Below are positions 42,630-51,635 of a stretch of 64,000 nucleotides of DNA, piece by piece. The notes under the pieces are model-generated. The model saw only the letters and a list, made by a program, of their open reading frames with translations. It did not search any database and was not told the DNA's origin. Source of the DNA: Oscillospiraceae bacterium (GTDB lineage: Bacteria > Bacillota > Clostridia > Oscillospirales > Ruminococcaceae); the NCBI GenBank assembly GCA_031280965.1, contig JAITFZ010000022.1:1-64000 (forward strand), written 5' to 3'. A program made the translations under genes and the position numbers. Position 1 is the stretch's first letter, and each line of letters opens with the position of its first letter.

Positions 42630-43370
42630 ATGGCGGCGGACAATACCGTGTTATTTAAGAAATTTAATGAAACTCGTGACGTAGAAATCCGTAACGAGTT
42701 AGTACTGATTTACATGCCGGTTGTCAAGTACGTAGCCATGTCGCTCAGGAATGTCTACGCAAAATACGGCGACCTTGACGACATTGTTAACGAGGGCGTA
42801 ATCGCGCTTATTAACGCTGTTGAAACCTTTGATATCGGCAGAGGTGTAAAGTTTGAGACTTATGCCAACTTAAAAATCAAAGGCGCGATTATTGACTACG
42901 TAAGAAAGCAGGACTGGATACCGCGTCAGGTGCGGAAGTTCGGGAAAGAGCTTGACGAAACCTACAACACGCTTTATACCGAACTCGGGCGTTCACCCAC
43001 CAACAATGAACTCGCCGAGAAAATGGGTCTTACTAAAGAAAAATTCGCCAAATGCATGGCTGATACGGCGGGCTCCATGACATTGTCGTTTGAGGAACTG
43101 CTGTATGAGGACAACTTCAGCGACAAAGGCGGGCTTGCGAACGAGGCAGACAGAAGCATATATGAAAAGGAACTGAAGCAGGTTGTCGCCGCCGCAATAG
43201 ATGCGCTCAACCCGAAAGAAAAGCAGGTTATTTCCCTGCACTACTACGAAAGGCTCAAATTCGCGGAAATAGCGAAAGTTATCGGCGTTTCGGAATCGCG
43301 GGTGTGTCAGATTCACTCAAAATCAATGTTGCACTTAAAACGCAAACTTGAAAACTACATAAAAATGTAA
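42630..43370 (+). CDS. fliA: Flagellar sigma factor FliA (sigma-28/SigD)
   Basis: Directs RNA polymerase to late flagellar genes such as flagellin and chemoreceptors. 246 residues with region 2 (YVAMSLRNVYAKYGDLDDIVNEG and TYANLKIKGAIIDYVRKQD), region 3 (GRSPTNNELAEKMGL) and region 4 (LHYYERLKFAEIAKVIGVSES). No FlgM anti-sigma gene is in the window, and I found no clear sigma-28 promoter here. Confidence 0.94.
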   Translation: MAADNTVLFKKFNETRDVEIRNELVLIYMPVVKYVAMSLRNVYAKYGDLDDIVNEGVIALINAVETFDIGRGVKFETYANLKIKGAIIDYVRKQDWIPRQVRKFGKELDETYNTLYTELGRSPTNNELAEKMGLTKEKFAKCMADTAGSMTLSFEELLYEDNFSDKGGLANEADRSIYEKELKQVVAAAIDALNPKEKQVISLHYYERLKFAEIAKVIGVSESRVCQIHSKSMLHLKRKLENYIKM

Positions 43371-43398
43371 GCCGGGATTAACAGGAGGAGATGAAAAC

Positions 43399-44151
43399 AT
43401 GTTCAGAGGATTTTACAACGCGGCGCAAGCCATGATTATTCATCAGAGGAAGCTCGACTCCATCTCGAATAACGTACTGCACGTCAACACCGCAGGTTAC
43501 CGCAAGGACGAAATCGTCACGAACACCTTTATGGAAGAACTTATTTTAGTGCGCGGACGCACAAGGCTGAGCGGTACATTTCAGCAGACCTACGTGCAGA
43601 ACAACAAGGTGAACTTAGAGCAGTCCAACTTTGAATACACCGAGAGCAGATTCGATATGGCGGTTTGGGGCAATGTTTATTTCAACATACGCACCATGAC
43701 AGAAAACCCGAACGTTTATCAAACCCGAAACGGGCAGTTCGAGCTTGACAACGAGGGTTACTTAGTACTCGGCAGAGCGGGGCGGGTTCAGGGTCAGAAC
43801 GGTGATATTTATATAGGCAGCGATGATTTTATTGTTGAGCCGGACGGTGTAATCAGGAACAACGACGGCATAATCGACGCACTGCTCCTCACCTACATTC
43901 CGCCTGACGCGGATGTCGCGAAAATCAGCGATACTCTTTTCAGCTATACAGGCGGGGAAGAGCTTCCCGCAGGCGAGGGCTTCGACATTATTCAGGGTGC
44001 GTTCGAGAAATCCAACGTTGACGTTAACAAGGAAATGACGCGAGCAATGGAAATTCAGCGGCTTTACGAAGCTAACAGTAAAATGTTGCAATATATAGAC
44101 ACCCTGAACGCAAGGTCGGTGTCGCTTGCAAGGGCGGGAAACGCCAACTAA
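43399..44151 (+). CDS. Flagellar distal rod protein, FlgF/FlgG family
   Basis: Rod subunit. 250 residues. N-terminal motif LDSISNNVLHVNTAGYRKDE (about 17-36) and C-terminal FEKSNVDVNKEMTRAMEIQR with YEANSKMLQ. The N-terminal motif is less canonical than in the next gene (VLHVNTAGY against IANINTVGF), so this is more likely the FlgF-type partner and the next FlgG. The pair sits after fliA, as in many Clostridia. ACAGGAGGAG precedes the ATG. Confidence 0.9.
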   Translation: MFRGFYNAAQAMIIHQRKLDSISNNVLHVNTAGYRKDEIVTNTFMEELILVRGRTRLSGTFQQTYVQNNKVNLEQSNFEYTESRFDMAVWGNVYFNIRTMTENPNVYQTRNGQFELDNEGYLVLGRAGRVQGQNGDIYIGSDDFIVEPDGVIRNNDGIIDALLLTYIPPDADVAKISDTLFSYTGGEELPAGEGFDIIQGAFEKSNVDVNKEMTRAMEIQRLYEANSKMLQYIDTLNARSVSLARAGNAN

Positions 44152-44199
44152 GCAATTAACAATGAACGCAGGAGGCGTCTGCCGGAAAGGTGAAAATAT

Positions 44200-44958
44200 A
44201 TGAACATTTCTTTTTATACCGGAAGGTCGGGTCTGATTTCCCAGCAGGAAGGGCTTAACATCTATGCAAACAACATTGCCAACATTAATACTGTCGGGTT
44301 TAAGGCGATGCGCCCGTCCTTCGCGGAATGTCTTTACGTGAGATACCGCTCAACCGAACCGCAGTGGGAAACGGGTCACGGGCAGTATCTTATGAAAACC
44401 GATTTAATGTGGCAGGAGGGGATGTTTACAGCGACCGACCAGCCGCTGGACTTTGCGCTCCCGAACGACGGCTTCTTTATGGTAAGCGACAGATACCAGA
44501 ATACTTATCTTACCCGCGACGGCGCATTTTCCATGACATACAACGAGGACGCGGAAGTCTGGCAGTTAGTCAGTGCGGCAGGCGAATATGTGCTGGATTA
44601 TGACGGGAACAGCATTAACATACCGTTTGAAGTAATAACGGACGAAGACGGCAACGAAACGGTTACTTCAATTGTCGATTACGCCGTACTTGAAACGATG
44701 ATTGGCGTTTTCACCGTACCGAACAACTGGGGGCTTGACAATATGGCGGGGAACAGATTTGCGGTAACGGAGCGTTCCGGTGCGGCAGCTCCCGCACCGG
44801 AATACGATAAAGTCAGAATGGCGCTTGAATTATCCACGACCGACCTCGCGGGTGATATGGTAAGGATTATCGAAACACAGCGCGCATATCAGTTAGCGGC
44901 GAAAATCGTTCAGACCTCCGATGAATTCATCAGAATCGCAAATAACCTACGCTCGTAA
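44200..44958 (+). CDS. flgG: Flagellar distal rod protein FlgG-type
   Basis: Distal rod subunit. 252 residues with QEGLNIYANNIANINTVGFK (about 17-36), PLDFALPNDGFF, and the C-terminal ELSTTDLAGDMVRIIETQRAY split over about 208-229. GAGGCG and AAAGG lie upstream; the spacing of AAAGG to the ATG is ordinary. Closest in pattern to FlgG, though FlgF cannot be excluded for either member of this pair. Confidence 0.88.
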   Translation: MNISFYTGRSGLISQQEGLNIYANNIANINTVGFKAMRPSFAECLYVRYRSTEPQWETGHGQYLMKTDLMWQEGMFTATDQPLDFALPNDGFFMVSDRYQNTYLTRDGAFSMTYNEDAEVWQLVSAAGEYVLDYDGNSINIPFEVITDEDGNETVTSIVDYAVLETMIGVFTVPNNWGLDNMAGNRFAVTERSGAAAPAPEYDKVRMALELSTTDLAGDMVRIIETQRAYQLAAKIVQTSDEFIRIANNLRS

Positions 44959-45005
44959 TAGCGGGCGCCATATCATATAACGATAAAACGAAAGGACAGA
45001 CGCAA

Positions 45006-45623
45006 ATGATTAAAAAATTTGAAGACCTCAACGAAATGCACTTAGATGTACTGACCGAAATAGGCAACATCGGTTCAGGTAATGCGTCAACCGCGCTCTC
45101 AAGCATGATAGGCAAGGAAATCATGATTAAACTGCCGCAGGTTATGACGCTTGACTTTCAGGACGCAATTGAACACTGCGGCTCTCCCGAGGAGTTGCGC
45201 GCAACGGTGCTAATCAGGCTCAAGGGCGAACTTGAAGGCATGATTTTACTGATGATTACGCAGGAACTCGCGGAAACTATACTTAATATCTTCTTTCAAA
45301 AGACGAACGTTAACCTTTTAGAGCTTGATGAGGGCGACATTTCGGCATTGTCCGAAATAGGAAACATTATGGGCAGCTCGTACATGAGCGCAATCGCTAC
45401 GCTTGCCGACTTGAAAATAGGTGTTGAAGCACCGGTTTTCACCGTGGATATGCTCGGCGCAATCATGAGCGTTCCGGTTATTGAATTCGGAGAAGTCGGC
45501 GACAAGCTGCTTTGCATTGATAAATCTATCGAAATAGACGGCATCTGCATAAAATCCAACATGATGCTTATTCCTACCGTTGATTCTCTTTCAGTACTGT
45601 TTACAAGGCTGGGTATATTATGA
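45006..45623 (+). CDS. cheC: CheY-P phosphatase CheC
   Basis: Dephosphorylates CheY-P, stimulated by CheD. 205 residues, with both active-site helices: TEIGNIGSGNASTALS (about 13-28) and SEIGNIMGSSYMSAI (about 117-131), each holding the Glu and Asn needed. ATG behind AAAGGAC. Stop overlaps the cheD start by four bases, so the two are translationally coupled, as expected for partners. Confidence 0.95.
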   Translation: MIKKFEDLNEMHLDVLTEIGNIGSGNASTALSSMIGKEIMIKLPQVMTLDFQDAIEHCGSPEELRATVLIRLKGELEGMILLMITQELAETILNIFFQKTNVNLLELDEGDISALSEIGNIMGSSYMSAIATLADLKIGVEAPVFTVDMLGAIMSVPVIEFGEVGDKLLCIDKSIEIDGICIKSNMMLIPTVDSLSVLFTRLGIL

Positions 45624-46105
45624 TAAAACCCTTAAATGTCGGTATTTCCGACTGGAAAACAAATAAAGGCGAGGGCGCAATTGTTACTTATGCCCTCGGC
45701 TCCTGCGTGGGAATCTGTCTTTATGACAAGGTTTCGCAAATCGGCGGACTGTCGCATATTATGCTTCCTGACAGCAAAAGTGTTGCAACGGGTGCGGCGA
45801 CCAACCGCATGAAGTTCGCGGATACGGCTATTCCCGACATGCTGTCAGCCATGCTTAAAATGGGCGCGGTCAAGGCGCGTATAATAGCGAAAATAGCGGG
45901 CGGGGCGCATATGTTCGCGACCTCGAACGAGAAATTCAACATAGGCGACCGCAATGTAACCGCGGTTAAGGAAGCGCTGAAAATTTTAAGCATACCTATA
46001 TTGGGACAGGATATCGGGCTTAACTTCGGGCGTACGGTTTTTTTCTACACCGAAGACGGTAAGGTTGAGGTTAAATCCAGCATAAAAGGTGTGAAATACC
46101 TGTAG
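45620..46105 (+). CDS. cheD: Chemoreceptor glutamine deamidase CheD
   Basis: Deamidates receptor glutamines and binds CheC. 161 residues with the catalytic Cys in LGSCVGICLYD, the His in GLSHIMLPD and the Thr downstream (the RNVTAV region), and the usual KIAGGAHMF block. The receptor at 7530-9518 is a possible substrate. Last member of the motility operon by function. Confidence 0.95.
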   Translation: MIKPLNVGISDWKTNKGEGAIVTYALGSCVGICLYDKVSQIGGLSHIMLPDSKSVATGAATNRMKFADTAIPDMLSAMLKMGAVKARIIAKIAGGAHMFATSNEKFNIGDRNVTAVKEALKILSIPILGQDIGLNFGRTVFFYTEDGKVEVKSSIKGVKYL

Positions 46106-46156
46106 GGAGAAATGCAGGCACAACACCCCTGCAAATAATCCGGGAGGTACCGGGAA

Positions 46157-46999
46157 ATTAAACTGTTAACATTAATTGAAAACACAGCCGCCAGCGATAA
46201 GCTCTATATCGAACACGGGCTGTCCTTTTACATAGAACACGCAGGCAAGCGAATTCTGTTTGACGCGGGAGCATCGGGGCTTTTCGCGAAGAATGCGTCA
46301 AGGATGTTGGTAGACTTAAAAAAGCTTGATGCGGCGGTTCTGTCGCATAATCATAACGACCACGCCGGCGGCTTTGATACACTGCTCGGTTATCAGCCTA
46401 ACATCAAAATTTATGCTAAAAAAGCCGTATTAGCCGGCTTTTTTAAAAAGGCGGGGATTTTCCGCGTACCGATAGGGCTAAATCGCGAATACTTTGAAAA
46501 ACGGGCAGATAATTTCGTGCTGTTCAACAGCTTCCAACAGCTTGCCGACGGGGTTTTCCTTGTGTCGAACGAGGTTTTTGAAACATGCTTCACAGATAAG
46601 ACACTGCTTATGAAAAAAGGCGGCAAAGCCGCGGCGGATGATTATTCGCACGAAATTTTCATGGTTGTTTTTCCAACGGGCGAAGCCGAGGACGGTATGG
46701 TTATAATTTCAAGCTGTTCTCATTCGGGCGTTATTAATATTCTGAAAACAGCGCGGCAGACATGGGAGGGCGCGCCTGTTCTTGGATTTGTCGGCGGGAT
46801 TCACCTAACGTCAAACGGCGGGAAGAAGTTGCTTTGTTCTTTTGACGACATCGAGAAAATAGCGGACGAAATCAAAGCAATGGACATCGGACCGGTTTAT
46901 GTTTGCCATTGTGCGGGGCAGAAGGGTTACGAACGCCTTAAAATCCACCTCGGAGACCAGGTTCAGTATTTGAGGGCAGGGGAAGAATTGGAATTTTAA
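46157..46999 (+). CDS. Metallo-beta-lactamase-fold hydrolase with apparent ATT start
   Basis: 280 residues, of the MBL group often named for 7,8-dihydropterin-methyl-ribofuranosylaminobenzene phosphate synthase; true substrate unknown. Metal motif SHNHNDHAGG (about 60-69), later His in SCSHSG, GGIHL and CHCAG. The family N-terminus, KLLTLIENTA then a ligand-free H of IEHGLSFYIE, is fully encoded upstream of the first ATG (46304), but no ATG, GTG or TTG exists in frame after the stop at 46136. ATT at 46157 lies nine bases past GGAGG (46143-46147) exactly where homologues begin MKL. CTG at 46163 is the alternative. Follows cheD by 51 bases. Confidence 0.82.
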   Translation: MKLLTLIENTAASDKLYIEHGLSFYIEHAGKRILFDAGASGLFAKNASRMLVDLKKLDAAVLSHNHNDHAGGFDTLLGYQPNIKIYAKKAVLAGFFKKAGIFRVPIGLNREYFEKRADNFVLFNSFQQLADGVFLVSNEVFETCFTDKTLLMKKGGKAAADDYSHEIFMVVFPTGEAEDGMVIISSCSHSGVINILKTARQTWEGAPVLGFVGGIHLTSNGGKKLLCSFDDIEKIADEIKAMDIGPVYVCHCAGQKGYERLKIHLGDQVQYLRAGEELEF

Positions 47000-47067
47000 C
47001 ACCAAACTTCATTAAAAAAATTAATAATCGCTCCCGCCCCAAAAGCGGACGGTCATTAACTCAGCAA

Positions 47068-47098
47068 ATAGCAAATCAATTTTACATTGATTTGCTAT
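47068..47098. repeat. Inverted repeat after the MBL-fold gene
   Basis: ATAGCAAATCAAT (47068-47080), loop TTTAC, ATTGATTTGCTAT (47086-47098), perfect 13-base arms. No long T tract; may still be a weak terminator, or an operator ahead of glgP. The rest of the 211-base gap holds only the promoter below. Confidence 0.55.
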
Positions 47099-47135
47099 AT
47101 TCACAAATAATTACACGTAAGTTATATTTTGTATC

Positions 47136-47164
47136 TTGAAATATAGGAAAAATTGTAGTATAAT
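47136..47164 (+). promoter_or_regulatory. Promoter of glgP
   Basis: TTGAAA (47136-47141), 17-base spacer, TATAAT (47159-47164), 47 bases before the glgP ATG. Confidence 0.75.
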
Positions 47165-47210
47165 TATAAAAGCATATAAAATAATTCACATAAATGAAAG
47201 GACACTTGAG

Positions 47211-49610
47211 ATGAAAGCACCATTTACAAAAACCGAACTGAAAAAGCAACTCTACGGAGTGTTGGAGTTCGACCTGCGTATTTCCCCGAAAGAAGCGACC
47301 CTGAACCAGGTTTATAAAGCGCTGTCCATTATTATCTTTAACCACCTCAAAGGTAAAAGGCACAAATTCCTGACGGACAAGAATTCCGTGGGAGCAAAAC
47401 AGGTGTATTACATATCCATGGAGTTTTTAATGGGGCGTTCATTAAAGACGAACCTGTTCAACCTCGGTTTGGATGAAATCGCAGGCAGTGTGCTTAAAGA
47501 GGAATTAGGTATAAATATAGACAGGGTTTATGAAAACGAACCGGATGCCGGGCTCGGAAACGGGGGGCTCGGACGGCTCGCGGCGTGTTATATGGACGCG
47601 CTGGCGACCTGTGCTTTCCCCGCTACGGGTTACTCCCTGCTGTACGAGTACGGTATTTTCAAGCAGAAGCTTGAGGACGGCTGGCAGGTTGAGTTTCCCG
47701 ACGACTGGCTTTCGGGCGGCGGCGTTTGGCTTAACCCCATACCCGACCAGGCAATTGAAGTCCGCTTCGACGGTGAAATCAAGGAATACTGGGAAGATGA
47801 ATATCACCATGTCGCTCATGTGAATTACACGACCGTTCACGCTATGCCTTACGACATGTATGTTTCCGGTTATGACAGCAAGGGCGTTTCCAAGCTTAGG
47901 CTTTGGAAGGCGCAGACGATGTCTTTCAATATGGGCGAATTCAATAAGGGCAACTATGACCTTGCGCTCGGCGCAAGCAATATAGCTAACGCTATTACAA
48001 AGGTGCTTTATCCCAACGACAATCAGCTTGAAGGAAAGGCTCTTCGGCTTCGTCAGCAGTACTTCATGTGCGCGGCTTCAATCGGCGATATAGTTATGCG
48101 CCACATGAACACCTACGGCACACTTGACAACCTGCATGAGAAAGCCGCCATTCACATTAACGACACCCACCCGACGCTTGCCATTCCCGAGCTTATGAAA
48201 ATTCTGCTCGATGATTGCGGCTACAGCTGGTCTAAGGCGTGGCATATTATACAGAACACTTTCGCCTATACCAACCATACGGTAATGGCGGAAGCTCTCG
48301 AAACATGGGACAAGGACTTATTGCAGAGAATATTGCCGCGTATTTATACGATTATATGTGAGATTAACAGGCGTTACTGCGAGGGACTGCTCAACCGCAT
48401 GGGCGACCAGGGGAAGGTTGACCGTCTTTCGATTATAAGCCACAATAAGGTTAAGATGGCGAACCTTTGCATAGACGGCTCGCACTCGGTCAACGGCGTG
48501 TCGAAACTGCACTCGGAGATTATCAAGGAATCGGTATTTAAAGACCAGTATGAGGATAAACCCGTTCACTTCAAGAACGTCACTAACGGCATTGCGTACC
48601 GCCGCTGGCTTCTGCAATCGAACAAGGGGCTGACGAAGTTGCTCACGAGCATGATTGGTGAAGGTTTCAAGAAGAACGGGCAGGAGCTTCAAAAACTGCG
48701 GGTTTTCGAGAAAGACGGCAAGGCACTTGCCGAACTCGCAAAAATAAAACGCGAGAATAAAGAAATTTTCTCGAACTGGGTAAGCAAGCGTTATGGCATT
48801 GAGCTTAACCCCGACAGCATTTTCGATGTTCAGGCGAAGCGCCTGCATGAGTACAAGCGTCAGCAGCTTAACGCCCTTAACATCATCGCAGATTATAACA
48901 TGTTGCTTGAAAATCCCGATATGGACTTTACGCCCAAGACTTATATTTTTGCGGCAAAGGCGGCGCCGGGGTATTACTTGGCGAAGCAAATCATTAAGCT
49001 CATTTGGTGTCTTGGCGAGGAGCTTAAAAAGAACCCTAAGATTAACGAAAAGTTAGCGGTGGTGTTCCTTGAAGACTACAGCGTTTCACTTTCGGAACTG
49101 ATGATGCCGGCAAGCGAACTCAGCGAGCAGATTTCACTTGCGGGTACGGAGGCGTCCGGCACGGGCAACATGAAGTTCATGCTCAACGGCGCATTAACGC
49201 TCGGCACTTATGACGGCGCTAATGTGGAAATCCACGAGCTTGTGGGTGACGATAACATGTTCCTTTTCGGCATGAGTACCCCCGAAGCGAACATCATGAA
49301 AGCCAACGGCTATACGCCGGAGGGTTATTATAAGCATAATCTTGTCATAAAAGCGGCGATAGACCGTATTTATAACGGCATAAACGGCGTAAAGTTTGAG
49401 GAAATCGGCGATATGCTTAAAACAACCGACCGTTACATGTGTTTAGCGGACTTCGACAGTTACCGCACTTCACAAAAAAGAGCCAGCGAATTGTACTGCG
49501 ATGTTAAGCTTTGGAACAAGATGTCGCTTGTGAATATTGCGGAAGCCGGCTTCTTCTCGGCAGACAGGTCGGTGACTGAATACGCAACACAGATTTGGAA
49601 CCTTATATAG
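47211..49610 (+). CDS. glgP: Glycogen/starch phosphorylase
   Basis: Releases glucose 1-phosphate from glycogen or maltodextrin using phosphate and pyridoxal phosphate. 799 residues from ATG 47211 (GAAAGGAC ahead; the in-frame ATG at 47136 lies within the promoter). GT35 family: FLMGRSL, ENEPDAGLGNGGLGRLAACY split over about 108-128, and the PLP site EASGTGNMKFMLNGALTLGT (Lys in NMKF). Probably one transcript with the amylase and pyruvate kinase genes. Confidence 0.96.
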   Translation: MKAPFTKTELKKQLYGVLEFDLRISPKEATLNQVYKALSIIIFNHLKGKRHKFLTDKNSVGAKQVYYISMEFLMGRSLKTNLFNLGLDEIAGSVLKEELGINIDRVYENEPDAGLGNGGLGRLAACYMDALATCAFPATGYSLLYEYGIFKQKLEDGWQVEFPDDWLSGGGVWLNPIPDQAIEVRFDGEIKEYWEDEYHHVAHVNYTTVHAMPYDMYVSGYDSKGVSKLRLWKAQTMSFNMGEFNKGNYDLALGASNIANAITKVLYPNDNQLEGKALRLRQQYFMCAASIGDIVMRHMNTYGTLDNLHEKAAIHINDTHPTLAIPELMKILLDDCGYSWSKAWHIIQNTFAYTNHTVMAEALETWDKDLLQRILPRIYTIICEINRRYCEGLLNRMGDQGKVDRLSIISHNKVKMANLCIDGSHSVNGVSKLHSEIIKESVFKDQYEDKPVHFKNVTNGIAYRRWLLQSNKGLTKLLTSMIGEGFKKNGQELQKLRVFEKDGKALAELAKIKRENKEIFSNWVSKRYGIELNPDSIFDVQAKRLHEYKRQQLNALNIIADYNMLLENPDMDFTPKTYIFAAKAAPGYYLAKQIIKLIWCLGEELKKNPKINEKLAVVFLEDYSVSLSELMMPASELSEQISLAGTEASGTGNMKFMLNGALTLGTYDGANVEIHELVGDDNMFLFGMSTPEANIMKANGYTPEGYYKHNLVIKAAIDRIYNGINGVKFEEIGDMLKTTDRYMCLADFDSYRTSQKRASELYCDVKLWNKMSLVNIAEAGFFSADRSVTEYATQIWNLI

Positions 49611-49679
49611 TTTATTGAGGTTGCACCCTCCCGCATTATAAATATTCCGCATAAATAATTTTTAACAGGAGTGAGTATT

Positions 49680-51635
49680 ATGACCAATCCTGCACCCCTC
49701 CCCATTTATGACTCCTTTAAAAAAGAATACAAGCACCCTTTCGGAGCAGTAAAGCGGCTTCAAAGTTGCGTGTTTACACTGCGCTTTCCTACATATATGC
49801 AGGTGGAGCGGCTTATTCTCGCAATGTTCAGACCCGGTCACAAGGAAAAGTACGCCCCGCTTGAGTACTGCTCTAACGAAGACGGGCTTTACAACCTTTA
49901 CACCTGCACCTACACGCCGCAGGATTTAGGATTGCATCAGTATTATTTTATAGTGACAACAGGCGGTACGCCGGGTTTCATAAAACGTGCGGGTGCAAGC
50001 GAGGGCAGACTTGACGGCACGGAGTTGTTTCAACTGACGGTTTATGATGAGAACACTAAGCCCGTAGAGTGGCTTAAAGGCGGCATAATGTACCAGATTT
50101 TCCCCGACCGCTTCTATAAGCATATTCCGGAAAACAGCGAGAAAACGCCGCCGCTCCCCGCGGGGAGGACAATGCACACGGATTGGAGGAAAATCCCCGA
50201 CTGGCGCCCGAATGCGGACGGCATTGTCACTAACAGCGACTACTTCGGCGGGAATCTGCGCGGAATAGAGGATAAGCTTGACTACCTTTACTCGCTCGGA
50301 GTAACCTGTATTTATCTTAATCCGATTTTTGAAGCGCACGAGAACCACAGATATAATACCGCGAATTATGAAAAAATAGACATTCTGCTCGGAAGCGAAG
50401 CGGATTTCGTCAGCCTTTGCGAGAAAGCAAAGCGGCTCGGAATCGCCATAATTCTTGACGGCGTGTTCAGTCATACGGGCGCAGACAGCGTGTATTTCAA
50501 CAAGTACGGACGTTATGGCGCAAATACGGGGGCATTCCGCGACCCGACAAGCCCGTATCGGAACTGGTACAACTTCATTCATTACCCGAATGTTTATGAA
50601 TCGTGGTGGGGGTTTGAATCCCTGCCGAATGTAAACGAAAACGACCCGAATTTCACCGAGTTTATCTGCGGTGAAGACGGCGTCTTACAAAAATGGCTGA
50701 AGCTCGGCGCGTCCGGATGGCGGCTTGACGTAGTTGACGAACTTCCTGACGAGTTTATTGACAGCCTTAACCGCGCTGTTAAAGCTGTCGGTGATGACAA
50801 GGTGATTTACGGCGAGGTTTGGGAAGATGCAACCACAAAAGAAGCATACGGCGTAAGACGGCGCTATCTGACGGGCGGGCAGCTTGACAGTGTGATGAAT
50901 TACCCGTTCAAGGAATGTATTCTGCGGTATGTAAGACATTCGGACGCTGACGGGTTGCGGGACAGCGTTATGGGCATTTTGGAGCGTTATCCTAAGCCGA
51001 GCGCGGATATTCTGATGAATTTTCTTTCAACTCACGACATTGAGCGCGCACTGACACGTCTCGCCGGCAAGGAAATCGGCACTCATGACCGCGGGTGGCA
51101 GGAGCAGAATGTCTTGTCGGACGCTGAATACATATACGGGATTGCGCTTATGAAATGCGCGATGGTTCTGCAATTTTTCCTGCCCGGAATACCTTGCATA
51201 TACTACGGGGACGAGGCGGGCGCAGAGGGTTACAAAGACCCGTTCAACCGACGGACATATCCGTGGGGCAGAGAGAACACAGACCTGCTTAAATTTACGC
51301 GGGAGTTGGCGTCAATCAGAAAAGGTTGTCAGGTTTTCGCTGAGGGTGAGCTTGAATTTGTGAAAGTTACATCAGATGTTTGCGTGTTTTTGCGTAAGGA
51401 CTATGCGCTGAAGCAGGGGGTTGCGGTTTTCCTTAATAAATCGAAGAGTCCTAAGCGCTTTTCGCTTAAATCCGTTATTAAGGACGGCATTAATGCCGAC
51501 TTTACACGAGCTGTTGAAATCGACGGAAAAAACGTGTACGTTTCGCCTTATGATTACGCAGTCGTTAAGTACGAGCTGTGTGAACTCGATAAGGTTGACA
51601 TAGAATTCAGAGAGGACATACTAATTTATGAATAA
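49680..51635 (+). CDS. GH13 alpha-glucan hydrolase (neopullulanase/cyclomaltodextrinase-like)
   Basis: Cleaves alpha-1,4 (and perhaps 1,6) bonds of maltodextrins or glycogen. 651 residues, no signal peptide, so cytosolic. The ATG at 49680 is nine bases after AGGAG; the in-frame GTG at 49671 touches it. N-terminal beta domain (about 1-125), then the TIM barrel with YQIFPDRF, DGVFSHTG, GWRLDVVDE (Asp350 nucleophile), GEVWEDA (Glu379 acid/base) and LSTHDIERA (Asp453), and GIPCIYYGDEAG. Ends eight bases inside pyk. It could trim branches that GlgP cannot pass. Confidence 0.9.
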   Translation: MTNPAPLPIYDSFKKEYKHPFGAVKRLQSCVFTLRFPTYMQVERLILAMFRPGHKEKYAPLEYCSNEDGLYNLYTCTYTPQDLGLHQYYFIVTTGGTPGFIKRAGASEGRLDGTELFQLTVYDENTKPVEWLKGGIMYQIFPDRFYKHIPENSEKTPPLPAGRTMHTDWRKIPDWRPNADGIVTNSDYFGGNLRGIEDKLDYLYSLGVTCIYLNPIFEAHENHRYNTANYEKIDILLGSEADFVSLCEKAKRLGIAIILDGVFSHTGADSVYFNKYGRYGANTGAFRDPTSPYRNWYNFIHYPNVYESWWGFESLPNVNENDPNFTEFICGEDGVLQKWLKLGASGWRLDVVDELPDEFIDSLNRAVKAVGDDKVIYGEVWEDATTKEAYGVRRRYLTGGQLDSVMNYPFKECILRYVRHSDADGLRDSVMGILERYPKPSADILMNFLSTHDIERALTRLAGKEIGTHDRGWQEQNVLSDAEYIYGIALMKCAMVLQFFLPGIPCIYYGDEAGAEGYKDPFNRRTYPWGRENTDLLKFTRELASIRKGCQVFAEGELEFVKVTSDVCVFLRKDYALKQGVAVFLNKSKSPKRFSLKSVIKDGINADFTRAVEIDGKNVYVSPYDYAVVKYELCELDKVDIEFREDILIYE

